DNA of 64,000 bases from Duncaniella freteri (GCF_004766125.1 NZ_SJSA01000001.1:1922001-1986000); one strand, 5' to 3'; counted from the stretch's first letter, positions 50,380 through 60,804 are shown. Notes: generated from the sequence alone by a model not told the origin. Numbers and translations: made by a program.

Positions 50380-50736
50380 TTAGAGGAAGAACGAGCGCAG
50401 AATTGTGGCGGCTACCACAAGGAATATACAGGCACCGAACCAAGAGGCGGCAGTCTTCGATGTGTCGGGATCGCCGGAGCTGAACTTTCCATAGACCTTG
50501 ACACCGCCGATAAGACCTACCACCGCGCCGATGGCGTAGATCAGTTTTGTCGCGGGGTCGAAATAGGAGGTCATCATTGAGGTAGCCTCGTTGATACCCG
50601 CCAGACCGTTGCCGGCGGCGTAGAGGTTGGCTGCACACAGAATGAGCGTGAGCATCATCGCCATAGGGCGACGCATACCGGGAGCGTTCATGAACGCCAC
50701 GATACTGTCATAGAGTTTTTTGAGGGATTTTGTCAT
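50380..50736 (-). CDS. traE: Conjugal transfer protein TraE (DUF4134)
   Basis: 118 residues with three hydrophobic segments (PMAMMLTLILCAANLYAAGN, LIYAIGAVVGLIGGVKVYGK, WFGACIFLVVAATILRSFFL) and the characteristic DPATKLIYAIGAVVG. This is DUF4134/TraE, a small VirB2/VirB3-like membrane protein. It is intact and the last undisturbed gene before the inserted element. Confidence 0.87.
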   Translation of the reverse strand: MTKSLKKLYDSIVAFMNAPGMRRPMAMMLTLILCAANLYAAGNGLAGINEATSMMTSYFDPATKLIYAIGAVVGLIGGVKVYGKFSSGDPDTSKTAASWFGACIFLVVAATILRSFFL

Positions 50737-50780
50737 AAATTTTATTTTTAGGATGGATTGTGGATTTGGATAGTGGTGGG

Positions 50781-51503
50781 TCAGTGGAGGATGTTGAAGT
50801 CGATTGCATCAATGTCGGTGGTGTCAATGTCGGCATGGAACACGATTTTCTTTTTCGGCTTCGTTTCTTCCGCTTTTTCGGGCGGAGCGTCATGCTTCTC
50901 AGGAATTTCGGGGAGCTGGCACTCAATCATAAGTATGCGCTTGCGCACCAACGGATCGAGCTTGATTTTCTCGATAATCTGTGTGCCTTGTATGTCGGGC
51001 AGCACACGGCGGGCGGTTTCCTTGTCATCGGGATTGTCGGAATTACCCTTCAGAACGTTTACCGCTGTACTGATTTCGTTGAAGTCACTGCCTCCGGCTC
51101 TGGGTTCCTCCGCCGGGATTTCATCGCCTGTCAGTTCGCTTGCGGAGTGTGTGGCAAAAACTTCATCGAGTTTCTCCACCGGGATTTGTGCTGAGGACTT
51201 TTCCTCCGGTTCATCGGGAAAACCGGCATCCGAGGGTTTGCCGTACTCCTTGATGATAAGCGGTAATACCTCTTTGGCTGCTTCTTTCGCAGCCTCGCGG
51301 AACACCTCCTTGAACTCGTTGATGTCAAAAGTGCTTTTGCCGACAATACTGTCATTTTCGGCTTCCTCCTCTGTGTCGGCAGCCTTAGCGGGTTCCGGCG
51401 ATGGCGTTTCCTTTACCGGCTTTGCTGTGTCGGGCTTTGTCAGCACCCTGCGGATAAGCCACAGGTTACTCGCCAGCAGAGCTATTATAAGTACAGTTTC
51501 CAT
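50781..51503 (-). CDS. traD: Conjugal transfer protein TraD
   Basis: 240 residues. One N-terminal membrane helix (TVLIIALLASNLWLIRRVL), then a Pro/Glu-rich linker, a helical part (FKEVFREAAKEAAKEVLPLI) and a C-terminal region with FHADIDTTDIDAIDFNILH. The layout and place fit TraD of CTnDOT-type operons, which is not the F-plasmid coupling protein. Role unknown. It overlaps traC by one base. Confidence 0.75.
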   Translation of the reverse strand: METVLIIALLASNLWLIRRVLTKPDTAKPVKETPSPEPAKAADTEEEAENDSIVGKSTFDINEFKEVFREAAKEAAKEVLPLIIKEYGKPSDAGFPDEPEEKSSAQIPVEKLDEVFATHSASELTGDEIPAEEPRAGGSDFNEISTAVNVLKGNSDNPDDKETARRVLPDIQGTQIIEKIKLDPLVRKRILMIECQLPEIPEKHDAPPEKAEETKPKKKIVFHADIDTTDIDAIDFNILH

Positions 51504-51793
51504 CAGAACAGGTCTTTATGGTTACGTTCATGGACACTGCGCATCACCGCATTGTTGCGGGCAATATGCTCAAGTATGATTTCCGAGGCATACGAGCCGA
51601 TTGACACTCCGGGTCTGTCAAGACCCTTTACCATGCGCGACAGGGCGGCATGAACTTCGGGATAGATATACACCTTCCTGTTGGACATCAAGATGTGCGG
51701 CGAGAGAAAACGCTCAATATAGCGTTCTTCCGCGCCATCAGGGATTTCAGCCACCTCGATAGTGGTGACTACTCGTGATTGGGATTTTTTCAT
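51503..51793 (-). CDS. traC: Conjugal transfer protein TraC (DUF3408-like)
   Basis: 96 residues. The C-terminal YIYPEVHAALSRMVKGLDRP then SIGSYASEIILEHIARNNAV is the DUF3408-like ribbon-helix-helix part shared with TraB. Likely a DNA-binding accessory of the tra operon. It follows traB by 21 bases. Confidence 0.72.
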   Translation of the reverse strand: MKKSQSRVVTTIEVAEIPDGAEERYIERFLSPHILMSNRKVYIYPEVHAALSRMVKGLDRPGVSIGSYASEIILEHIARNNAVMRSVHERNHKDLF

Positions 51794-51814
51794 GATTGTT
51801 GTGAATGTGTGGGG

Positions 51815-52231
51815 TTATAAAATAGGGTCGATAATATCTGCGAATTCCTCAAAATGCGCTGCAAGCACATTGTTGATATAGGCTTTGATGGAGCAGACCT
51901 TCCCTTTCTTCTTGTGGAATAGTATCCGGCGTATCTTCCAGATAAATTCAGGATCGATTTCCGACACTTGGAATTTATCTTCCGGCCACATATAACGCAT
52001 ATTGCGCACGAAGCGTTCCATATACAGCCGTTCCCTTTCGGAATTTTTAGCCTGTACAGTGGTATTTCCGGGGCTTGCACCGTCACCTTCGCCTGCCACC
52101 GGCTGTGGGTTAGCCTGTTCTTGCTGTTTGGACGCGCTTTTTCTTTTCAGCGATGACAGACCGGATGGCTCATCACGAAATGTCCTGATAAATTCCTCCG
52201 GATCGATTTGCGGCTCATAAACCTTTGACAT
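51815..52231 (-). CDS. traB: Conjugal transfer protein TraB (DUF3408)
   Basis: 138 residues. A variable N-terminal half is followed by the DUF3408 domain (ISEIDPEFIWKIRRILFHKK is preceded by RYMWPEDKFQV; then SIKAYINNVLAAHFEEF). It follows traA by 4 bases. In this family a ribbon-helix-helix-like DNA-binding role is likely but not shown. Confidence 0.75.
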   Translation of the reverse strand: MSKVYEPQIDPEEFIRTFRDEPSGLSSLKRKSASKQQEQANPQPVAGEGDGASPGNTTVQAKNSERERLYMERFVRNMRYMWPEDKFQVSEIDPEFIWKIRRILFHKKKGKVCSIKAYINNVLAAHFEEFADIIDPIL

Positions 52232-52235
52232 AGGC

Positions 52236-52994
52236 TCACTGGTTTAATATGCCGAGCAGTTCATCGGCAAGTTCCGGAAGCCTTGTGCCTTTGAGCAGCG
52301 TTTTGTCAGGCGGAACAAGCGTAGAACGGAACACAGCGCGGTTAAGGGTCTTTGACCCCTCGCGGCGATACTTCTTGGTGTCGGGTATCTTGGTTTTCAT
52401 GGTCTGAAGCCCGTATTCCTCAAACACAGCCTCATATTGGTCATAGAGGTCAGTCTTCTCGCGGGCGTCCACGAGGTTCCAGAGCATATACATCTGTTTG
52501 ACCGATGTGCGCCCGGTCGTGAGCCACTCCTGTATTTTCAGGGCGAAGGCGAGCGAGCTTTCAAGTATTACCTTGTCGGCGGCGACAGGGACAATCACCA
52601 TGTCCAGACAGTTAAGGATAGAAACAACACCGGGATTGTTGACTGTGCCGGGAAGGTCGAAAAATACGATGTCTATCTCATCCTCGCAGTCATCGATAAT
52701 CTCACGGACTTTGCGCATGGCATTCTCCGGCTGAGCCGACAAAACCGGATATGGAGCCAGCTTTGTCAGACGCATATTGTCGGAAAACATCTTTTTGAAC
52801 ACGGGGCTGCACTCTATCAGCTCCTTGTCACGTTCACGCATATCCTCAATGCTGTACTGGGGAAAGTCGCAGTCAACGACAAGGACTTTCAGCCCCCTGA
52901 CATAGTAGAGGTAACTCGCCGCAAGAACGGTCAGAGTCGTTTTGCCCGCTCCACCTTTCTGGGTGGAGAAAGCGACAAATTTAGGATCTGTCAT
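52236..52994 (-). CDS. traA: ParA-family ATPase TraA
   Basis: 252 residues. The deviant Walker A FSTQKGGAGKTTLTVLAAS and Walker B IDIVFFDLPGTVNNPG are those of ParA/MinD ATPases. TraA opens the CTnDOT-type tra operon and may position the transfer system or the element. It is transcribed on the minus strand, divergent from the mob genes. Confidence 0.88.
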   Translation of the reverse strand: MTDPKFVAFSTQKGGAGKTTLTVLAASYLYYVRGLKVLVVDCDFPQYSIEDMRERDKELIECSPVFKKMFSDNMRLTKLAPYPVLSAQPENAMRKVREIIDDCEDEIDIVFFDLPGTVNNPGVVSILNCLDMVIVPVAADKVILESSLAFALKIQEWLTTGRTSVKQMYMLWNLVDAREKTDLYDQYEAVFEEYGLQTMKTKIPDTKKYRREGSKTLNRAVFRSTLVPPDKTLLKGTRLPELADELLGILNQ

Positions 52995-54142
52995 AAATAA
53001 AATTTGAAAATGGATGTAGTGGTGACTGCATAGCAGTGGCCGTCAGCTTCATTTCGACACGTCGCAGACCGGTCTTGTCTATACTCCGTGGGGGGGACAG
53101 GCAGCGGCATTGGCTATGCTTTTGAGTTGGGGTACGGCTATCTCCGTCGCTCATGGGCGACCTTCCTCCGCCGTCAGGAGGGCATCGGCTATGTAAGCCG
53201 GAAGGTGATAGTCATGTCAGTCATTTTCTTTTTTTAATTTTGGGTGTTGGATTTAGTGGCGGAACATTGTTCCTTTCTAACTATGGCCGCACGGCTATAT
53301 GTCCGTAGAACCATAGATAGGTAGTTTGCTTCTAATATTCCTTGTCAGGAGGTTTGCCCGCTTTATTATAAGATACATACTTTGCCGTTCAGTAACCAAT
53401 CTCCGTACATCATAAATAAAATAGATTGTTCGGAAGGACATTGTATAAATACCTTTATTGCGGTCTTGCCAAGAGGCGAGGAATGTTATTGGCAGGTCAG
53501 CTTTCAATCTTGCAGTTCAGGAGGGAAGTTCATTATATAACAAGTAGGTTGACTTCCCTGAAGGCGAGCTTTCGAGCTAATCTCTACACAAAGAAACAAA
53601 ATAAATTCCATTTTGTCAAGCCCTTAAAATTGCCAACTCATTGGCTCATAGAGGTTGAGGTGCCGGATTTCCTCACTTTTCCCCGGATTTCCCGAAAACG
53701 GGGCTGAAATTTTAACATTTTGCCATGCGATTTTTTTACTCACGGCATCACCGGACTTTCCAACGGTGCCCCCACGGCAATCCCTGCCGTCATAAAGTTT
53801 CAAATTTTCTCTCTTGCAGTTAGGAATTGCACCGGATTTTTTGTAACTTTATGGAAGCATCGACGTGTGTATCTACACTCCGCAGGTATGGAACACCGTT
53901 TTTTCACCGCCAAATGGTATGACCGGCACCACAGGCACCGAAAATATGGATTTCATATTAGGAAGGATGTCCACATAGACATAGCAAGGTGTCCGAATAG
54001 TAACTATTCGGGTTTCGGGTAACTCCGGTTCCCACGAAACAACCTTGCAATGCAGGATATTCTCCAAAGTCGAATATCCCATGACTTGACCTGCGGTTTG
54101 TCTGTACACAGCGATGCACTCACCACAAAATCCATACATAAT
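52995..54142. other. Divergent intergenic region between traA and mobA
   Basis: About 1,150 bases without a convincing gene. It should hold the traA promoter on the minus strand, the mobA promoter on the plus strand and the origin of transfer. Features seen are a GC-rich hairpin with CCTCC/GGAGG arms near 53,165-53,185 and the palindrome at 53,993-54,011. Confidence 0.55.
53993..54011. other. Palindrome upstream of mobA, candidate oriT feature
   Basis: CCGAATAGT-A-ACTATTCGG is a perfect inverted repeat with a one-base spacer. It lies 132 bases before the mobA start codon, a typical place for the CTnDOT-type oriT. Confidence 0.5.
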
Positions 54143-54565
54143 ATGACTGAAAAACCGAAAACCGGGCGACCCTTGTCGCCCAACCGATGCACCCACTGCG
54201 TCATGGTACGCTTCGATGACCTCGAATGGGATAGCCTGACCCGCATGATGGAGAAGGCTGATGAATCCGTAAAAGCCACGTTCATAAAAAAACTTATCTT
54301 CGGAAAGCCTTTCAAGGTGCTGACCACGGATAAGTCCCTTGCAGTATATTGCGCCAAACTCTCGGAGTTTTTCGCCCAGTACCGTACAATCGGGGTAAAT
54401 TATGACCTCGTTGTGAAGGAGCTTCGCGCAAATTTCACTGAGAAGAAAGCTATGACACATCTCTACAAGCTGGAGAAAGCCACCATAGATCTGGCAAAAG
54501 TCACAGCCGATGTAAAGGCGTTATCCATGCAGTTTGATGAACAATGGTCGCTAAAATCTCGATAG
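54143..54565 (+). CDS. mobA: Mobilisation protein MobA
   Basis: 140 residues from the ATG at 54143. An upstream in-frame ATG (54050) gives a leader unlike the family. TGRPLSPNRCTHCVMVRFDD and ESVKATFIKKLIFGKPFKVL are those of MobA of CTnDOT-type elements, a likely ribbon-helix-helix relaxosome protein. Its end overlaps mobB by 22 bases. Confidence 0.82.
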   Translation: MTEKPKTGRPLSPNRCTHCVMVRFDDLEWDSLTRMMEKADESVKATFIKKLIFGKPFKVLTTDKSLAVYCAKLSEFFAQYRTIGVNYDLVVKELRANFTEKKAMTHLYKLEKATIDLAKVTADVKALSMQFDEQWSLKSR

Positions 54566-55872
54566 GATCATCGCTCTACGGGGCGTTGTCATACAACGGC
54601 ATGAAGATGAACCGTGACGAGGGCCGTGTGCTTGGTGCCAACAAGATTATACTTCCGGCAGACGGACATATTGACATTGCCCGAATGGTGGAGAATTTCA
54701 ACCTGTTCATGCCGAAAACGGGCAGGACAAAAAAGCCCGTGCTGCATATCTCCCTAAATCCGCACCCCGACGATAAGTTGACTGAGCAGCAGTATGAAAT
54801 CCTTGCACGCGAGTATCTGGACAAACTCGGCTTCGGTGAGCAGCCCTACATAATTTACAAGCACATGGACATCGACCGCCACCATATCCATATAGTGACA
54901 GTCAATGTCAACGAGCAGGGCAAGAGGCTCAATCAGGACTTTCTATTTCGTCGCAGCAAGAAAATTACCACCGAGCTGGAGGAAAAATATAATCTCCACA
55001 AGGCGCAACGAGAAAAAATCTCGCCCGATACTCCGATTAGAAAGATTGACCCGTCAGGCGACATCAAGCGTCAGGTTGCCAACACCGTCAAAATGGTCGG
55101 TATGCGCTATAAATTCCAGACCATCGGGGAATATAACGCCATACTCTCACTGTATAATGTGAAGTGCGATCCTGCCGACGGCAAAGTGAACGGACGCGAG
55201 TACCACGGTCTTGTGTATTTCGCCACCGACGACAACGGTAAGACTATCGCAACACCTTTCAAGGCATCGCGCCTCGGCAAGTTCGCAAGTCGCACCGCTA
55301 TTGACGGCAGGTTTGAAAGGGCTAAGGATAAGATTGATGTTGCACCGACCAAGCGCAAAGTCGCCGATGTGATTGCTCACTCTACCGATAATGCTGATTT
55401 CATCGCCAAGCTGAAAGAGCATAACATTGATGTGGTTCTCCGTTACACAGAGGAAGGACGCATATATGGCGTCACTTTCATCGACCACAACACCATGACG
55501 GTATTGAATGGTTCTCGGTTGGGCAAAGAGTTTTCGGCAAACGCTATCAACGAGCGGTTCAACAATCCGGCAAACGCACCTACCGATACTCCCGATGTTG
55601 CGACACCTATTGTTGTTCCGCCGATAGAGCCGACACCCGACGACACCGGTTCTAACAATCAATCGCAGACCGGCACGGCACAGGATACCCAAACTTCGGA
55701 CGGTCAGCAACAATCTACCGTCACCCAATCCGTTTCCGACTTCGGCGACTACGACCTTCCAATTCCGGGGCTTGACCTGTTCCAACAGGGGCAGTCGTTC
55801 AATCCCGACGAGGAGGAATTCCGCCGACGTATGCAGCGCAAAAAGAAGAAAGGGCGTCGCCCGAAATTCTAA
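54544..55872 (+). CDS. mobB: Relaxase MobB of the conjugative element
   Basis: 442 residues. The relaxase domain has SSLYGALSYNGMKMNRDEGR, KKPVLHISLNPHPDDKLTEQ and the histidine motif YIIYKHMDIDRHHIHIVTVN. It should cut oriT. The C-terminal 110 residues are a Pro/Thr/Gln-rich linker and a basic tail (RRMQRKKKKGRRPKF). It has no frameshift or stop and may be active. The next gene, mobC, begins 26 bases later. Confidence 0.87.
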   Translation: MVAKISIGSSLYGALSYNGMKMNRDEGRVLGANKIILPADGHIDIARMVENFNLFMPKTGRTKKPVLHISLNPHPDDKLTEQQYEILAREYLDKLGFGEQPYIIYKHMDIDRHHIHIVTVNVNEQGKRLNQDFLFRRSKKITTELEEKYNLHKAQREKISPDTPIRKIDPSGDIKRQVANTVKMVGMRYKFQTIGEYNAILSLYNVKCDPADGKVNGREYHGLVYFATDDNGKTIATPFKASRLGKFASRTAIDGRFERAKDKIDVAPTKRKVADVIAHSTDNADFIAKLKEHNIDVVLRYTEEGRIYGVTFIDHNTMTVLNGSRLGKEFSANAINERFNNPANAPTDTPDVATPIVVPPIEPTPDDTGSNNQSQTGTAQDTQTSDGQQQSTVTQSVSDFGDYDLPIPGLDLFQQGQSFNPDEEEFRRRMQRKKKKGRRPKF

Positions 55873-55898
55873 CAATTCACTTTTCAAAAATTACTATT

Positions 55899-58800
55899 AT
55901 GAGCCAACAAGAGGACGACCTCAGAGCGTTGGCAAAGATTATGGACTTCCTTCGGGCGGTCAGTATAGTTCTGGTTGTCGCCAACCTGTACTGGTTCACC
56001 CGCGTGGAAACAGTCGAGAGCGGCTGGTTCTATTCGACCGTCCATAAGATCTGCGCCAACTTCAACCGCACCTGCGGGCTTTTCAGCACCACTTTCAATG
56101 CCAAACTGTTCGCGCTCCTGCTGCTTGGGCTATCATGCTTCGGCACCAGAGGAGTAAGGAGCGAGAACATCACATGGCGGCATATCGGCGTAACAATCGC
56201 CACAGGCAGCATACTGTTCCTTCTGAACTGGTGGACACTCGACATCGGTATGCGCTACACCTATATAATAAGCACCGTCGCTGGCTACATCTGTCTGCTG
56301 ATGGGCGGAATATGGGCCGGTCGTATGCTGAAAAACAATATGATGGACGACCGCTTCAACGACGAGAACGAGAGCTTCATGCAGGAAACAAAACTTATGG
56401 ACAACCAATACTCCATAAACCTGCCGACCAGATTCTACTATCAGAAGAAATGGCACAAGGGCTGGATTAACGTCGTCAACCCTTTCAGAGCCACCATCGT
56501 GTTGGGTACACCCGGTTCGGGCAAGTCGTATGCCGTCATAAACTCCTTTATCAAACAGATGATAGAGAAAGGTTACAGCGGCTATATCTATGACTTCAAG
56601 AGTGTGTGACGTGAAAAGTTGCATCAGTGGCTGTCAGCCATTCACTCAGAGGAGTGAAAAGAGTTGACCTATTGTTTCGCCAATAGTAGCCTACGGCAGG
56701 TGCGTCTTATGATGTACCAAGCTGCTCGGACAAGGTAACCCTCCCGAAAGGGTCGAGAATGAACCGTGAGGGGACTTCAAGAACCGCAAGCATTATGTGG
56801 TTGGGGAGCTTGGCTTGACGGCATGGCTAACGCAAGTGAACTGTCAGAACCATCGTTAAGTCGAACAAGCTTACGAATGCTTACAAGCTTGAACCAAAAC
56901 GGTGTGTGGCCGGATAACCCTGTGGATTTTGGGGTTACGCGAACAACAGAGCCACCGGTGGAGAGGCAGAGCCTAAACCGTCATCGGCACTGATGCAGAA
57001 CACGGTAAGCCTATATATCTCCATGAGCAATCATGGTAGGCCGAACGCAAGGGAGGCACAATGGTATGTAGGTAAAGGAAATTCGGAAAAAGCGAACGCC
57101 GCTCTGTAACGGAGCGGATACGGATTGACCTCATTGCCATGTATGGCAGAGAGCCACATCATCCGACATGAAAGTGTGCAGACTTCCGATATGGTAACAT
57201 TTTACAAGATAACTTTTAGAACTTATGAAAGGAGAAAAGCAAATGGACGAGCCTAAAAACTCGTGTGCATCTTCTGACCACAAGGAATCAACTTGGGAAA
57301 ACATTGATTGGAACAAGTGTGAGAAAGCGGTCAGTAAGCTACAAGCGCGTATTGTAAAAGCTCAGAAAGAGGGTAAGTTCGGCAAGGTGAAGGCTTTGCA
57401 ATGGACTCTTACCCACTCGTTTTACGCCAAGGCATTGGCAGTAAAACGTGTCACTTCAAATGATGGCAAAAAGACTTCGGGCGTTGACAAGGTATTGTGG
57501 TCAACTCCGAAATCGAAATACAAAGCCATCTTCACACTCAGAAGAAGAGGCTACAAGCCTCAGCCTTTGAGACGAGTGTTCATAAAGAAGCACAATGGCA
57601 AACAGAGACCGTTGGGCATCCCCACAATGAAAGACAGAGCGATGCAGGCACTCCACCTACTCGCTTTGGAACCAGTATCGGAAACAACTGCCGACAACTA
57701 TTCCTTTGGCTTCAGAAAGGAAAGAGGCACTGCCGACGCAATGGCGCGTTGCCATACTCTTCTTGCAAAGGGGTACTCGCCACAATGGATTCTGGAGGGT
57801 GACATCAAAGGGTGCTTTGACCACATCAGCCACGACTGGCTGATGAAGCACATCCCAATGGATAAAACCATACTTGGGAAATGGCTCAAATGTGGTTATA
57901 TCTTTGAAAACGAAGTCTTCCCGACAGACGAGGGTACACCGCAAGGTGGTATCATATCGCCAACGCTTGCCAATATGGCACTCGATGGATTACAGAAACT
58001 ACTCGAAGACAACTTTCCTTGGGAACCAAAGAAAGGTTCCACGGGCTGGTACTGTCCGAAAGTAAGGCTTGTAAGGTTTGCAGATGATTTCATTATCACG
58101 GGCGAATCAAAGGAGCTGCTGGAACAGAAAGTCAAACCGTTGGTAGCATCGTTTCTTGCAGAAAGGGGTCTTACCCTGTCCCAAGAGAAAACGCTGATAA
58201 CACATATTGAAGATGGTTTCGATTTCCTCGGCTTCAACGTCCGCAAATTCAATGGTACTCTGCTGACAAGACCAGCCAAAGACCGTGTAAAGAGGATGTT
58301 GGATAAGGTAAAGCAAGAGATACACCGCTCGCGTGGAACTTCCCAACATGAACTTATCATGCGTCTCAATCCTATTCTCAAAGGATGGGCAAACTATTAT
58401 CAATATAGTGCGGCCTCGGAAACGTTCCGAAAAGCGGACCATCTAATCTTCAAGAAACTGTGGCGATGGGGAATCCGTAGGCACGGAAACAAAAACCGTA
58501 CATGGATTAAACAACGCTATTTCCACAAGATTGGAAATCGGGACTGGGTATTTGCTACGACAAAAATTGACTCAAAGGGAGAAGAATACTTCGTACCGTT
58601 GACAATATTGTTCAATACAAAAATCCAGACATATCCGCAACTGAAATGCGACCTCAATCCATTTGACCCCGAATGGACGGAGTACCGTGAAAAACGGCGC
58701 ACCGTCAAAATGAAGATGTCGATGAGTGGTAAAAGGACGCTTTTCAATATTTGGAAAAGACAGAACCAAAGATGTCCAATCTGTGGTGAGCCGATAACGG

Positions 58801-60318
58801 TTGAAACACCGTGGCATACAATGATGTCAACCGTAAACGGTAAGAATTCATTGTCTATTGTCCACGAAAGCTGTTATTTGAGTGTGACACATAAAAAGAA
58901 GTGTAAGAATGAGCGTGTTTCGGAGTAAGTCTGAAATATTGTTGCTTGAGCCGTGTGATGGGAAACTATCACGCACGGTTCTTAGGGGGGAAAGCGCCCG
59001 CAAGGGCGCCGACCTACCCGCCCCGGATCTAAGCATGATAGCCTACAATCATCTGCTCAATCACAAGGAGGGCTATGGCAAGGTCAAGCCGAAATTCTAT
59101 ATGATAAATTTCGATGACCCGGAGCGGAGCCACCGTTGCAATCCTATTCACCCCGATTTCATGAGCGACATAGCCGACGCATACGAAAGCGCGTACACTA
59201 TAATGCTCAACCTCAATAAGTCGTGGGTGAGCAAGCAGGGCGATTTCTTTGTGGAGTCACCGATTGTACTGTTCGCCGCGATAATATGGTATCTCCGCAT
59301 TTACAAGGGAGGAAAGTATTGCACCTTCCCCCATGCCATCGAATTGCTCAACCGCCGTTATGAAGACTTGTTTCCCATTCTTACCAGCTACCCGGAGCTG
59401 GAAAACTACCTTTCGCCCTTCATGGACGCATGGCAGGGAGGCGCAGCAGAGCAGTTGATGGGGCAAATCGCATCGGCGAAAATCCCGCTTTCGCGTATGA
59501 TTTCGCCTCAGTTATACTGGGTTATGACCGGCGATGATTTCACACTCGACATCAACAATCCGAAAGAGCCGAAGATACTGTGTGTAGGCAACAATCCCGA
59601 CCGCCAGAATATCTATGGCGCGGCACTGGGTCTGTATAATTCCCGTATCGTCAAAATTATCAACAAGAAAGGTATGCTGAAAAGTGGTGTGCTGATTGAT
59701 GAACTTCCGACGATATATTTCAAGGGGCTTGACCAGCTTATTGCCACCGCCCGAAGCAACAAGGTTGCAGTGTGCCTCGGCTTTCAGGATTTCTCGCAGC
59801 TCAAACGCGACTACGGCGACAAGGAAGCGGCGGTAGTGATGAACACCGTCGGCAATATCTTCTCCGGGCAGGTCGTTGGAGAAACCGCCAAGACACTCTC
59901 CGAGCGTTTCGGCAAGGTTCTCCAGAAGCGGCAGTCAATTTCAATCAACCGTCAGGACGTGAGCCACTCTTTCAACACGCAGATGGACAGCCTCATTCCT
60001 CCGAGCAAGATTTCAACTCTCACGCAGGGAATGTTCGTCGGGGCGGTCTGTGACAATATCAACGAGCGCATAGACCAGAAGATATTTCATGCCGAGATAG
60101 TGATTGACAGCGCGAAGGTCAAGGCTGAAACAGACCGCTACAAACCTATCCCGATACTCACAGACTTCCACGACGACACTCCCGAAAAGTCGCGCATGAA
60201 GGCTATAATCCAACGCAACTATGAACAGGTGAAAGCCGACGTGATACAGATAATATCCGACGAGAAACAGCGTATCATGGCAGACCCGGAACTCCGGCAC
60301 CTGTTCATGCCAAAGTAA
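55899..60318 (+). CDS. mobC: Coupling protein MobC (VirD4/TraG-like), split by a group II intron
   Basis: Exon 1 (55899 to about 56603) encodes two or three membrane helices (AVSIVLVVANLYWFTRVE, ILFLLNWWTLDIGMRYTY) and Walker A VLGTPGSGKSYAVINS, stopping at GYSGYIYDFK. Exon 2 (about 59023-60318) resumes with PDLSMIAYNHLLNHKEGYGK and carries Walker B-like SGVLIDELPTIYFKGLDQ and FQDFSQLKRDYGD. The joined protein would have about 667 residues, normal for this T4SS coupling ATPase, which hands the nicked DNA to the channel. Without splicing the frame stops at 56607-56609. Confidence 0.8.
57225..58928 (+). CDS. ltrA: Group II intron reverse transcriptase/maturase
   Basis: 567 residues. RT fingers and palm: PLRRVFIKKHNGKQRPLGIP, LEGDIKGCFDHISHDWLMKH, DEGTPQGGIISPTLANMALD and the active site RFADDFIITG (FADD variant of YADD). 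The maturase (domain X) region includes LNPILKGWANYYQYSAASET. The C-terminus has a four-Cys-like HNH endonuclease remnant (RCPICGEPITVETPWHTM, SIVHESCYLSVTHKKKC) in which the usual paired His is altered. The stop codon lies 19 bases before domain V. It assists splicing and moves the intron. Confidence 0.9.
   Translation: MKGEKQMDEPKNSCASSDHKESTWENIDWNKCEKAVSKLQARIVKAQKEGKFGKVKALQWTLTHSFYAKALAVKRVTSNDGKKTSGVDKVLWSTPKSKYKAIFTLRRRGYKPQPLRRVFIKKHNGKQRPLGIPTMKDRAMQALHLLALEPVSETTADNYSFGFRKERGTADAMARCHTLLAKGYSPQWILEGDIKGCFDHISHDWLMKHIPMDKTILGKWLKCGYIFENEVFPTDEGTPQGGIISPTLANMALDGLQKLLEDNFPWEPKKGSTGWYCPKVRLVRFADDFIITGESKELLEQKVKPLVASFLAERGLTLSQEKTLITHIEDGFDFLGFNVRKFNGTLLTRPAKDRVKRMLDKVKQEIHRSRGTSQHELIMRLNPILKGWANYYQYSAASETFRKADHLIFKKLWRWGIRRHGNKNRTWIKQRYFHKIGNRDWVFATTKIDSKGEEYFVPLTILFNTKIQTYPQLKCDLNPFDPEWTEYREKRRTVKMKMSMSGKRTLFNIWKRQNQRCPICGEPITVETPWHTMMSTVNGKNSLSIVHESCYLSVTHKKKCKNERVSE
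58948..58981 (+). ncRNA. Group II intron domain V
   Basis: GAGCCGTGTGATGGGAAACT and the complementary ATCACGCACGGTTC form the 34-base catalytic hairpin with a GAAA-type loop. The GAGCCGT...ACGGTTC frame is diagnostic. Confidence 0.85.
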
Positions 60319-60348
60319 ATTACAACCACCACTAAACTATCCACAATC

Positions 60349-60804
60349 ATGTTAGAATCAGACCGAAGCCTTACAGACTTCAATTTCTATTATTCCTATC
60401 TGTTGAACTATCTCCAGTCCAACAGGTATCAGGTTGACCCTGAACACCCGCAGATAATCACCAACTCCATCGCGGCACTTGAAACATTCGAGGACGCACG
60501 CCGTTACGGCGCGGAAGTGGAGGATGCTGAGGAGCTGGCAATTCAGACACTTTTCACCAATATAGGAGAGTCGGAGTATGACATCGTTTCCGGACTCATA
60601 CTTGACAACTTCGGTGACACTATCGACCTTGACAGCGAGGTTGCGGTGGAATACTGGACAACTCAGGTGATGACCGACATTCCCGACCTGTTTGACGGGT
60701 TTGACCGTCAGGCTATAGGCGTGGACGCTCTCGAAATGGAGCAGAAAGAGACAGAAATTGTAGGCAAAATCGTAATATATCTTACCGACAATGGCTTACA
60801 ATAA
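60349..60804 (+). CDS. DUF1896 family protein
   Basis: 151 residues. [16 protein letters not shown] near the start and [20 protein letters not shown], then [11 protein letters not shown], fit DUF1896, an acidic protein found before the giant methyltransferase/helicase gene in Bacteroidales conjugative elements. Function unknown. It overlaps the next gene by 14 bases. Confidence 0.75.
   Translation: MLESDRSLTDFNFYYSYLLNYLQSNRYQVDPEHPQIITNSIAALETFEDARRYGAEVEDAEELAIQTLFTNIGESEYDIVSGLILDNFGDTIDLDSEVAVEYWTTQVMTDIPDLFDGFDRQAIGVDALEMEQKETEIVGKIVIYLTDNGLQ

Larger units (their letters stand above)
56604..59022 (+). mobile_element. Group II intron with reverse transcriptase
   Basis: The 5' end reads GTGTGACGTG (consensus GUGYG) right after the exon codon AGT. 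Domain V is at 58948-58981 and domain VI follows, ending in CTACCC near 59020. Removal of 56604-59022 joins the two mobC exons in frame. Bases 56,610-57,224 hold the structured intron RNA domains I-III; no gene is there. The exact 3' end could be 1-3 bases different. Confidence 0.82.

Noticed and set aside
53295-53707. Short frames in the traA-mobA gap
   Set aside because: No ribosome-binding site, no family signal, and base use unlike the flanking genes.
58909-59022. Start of mobC exon 2 upstream of 59,023
   Set aside because: These bases are intron domains V and VI; the apparent frame is an accident.
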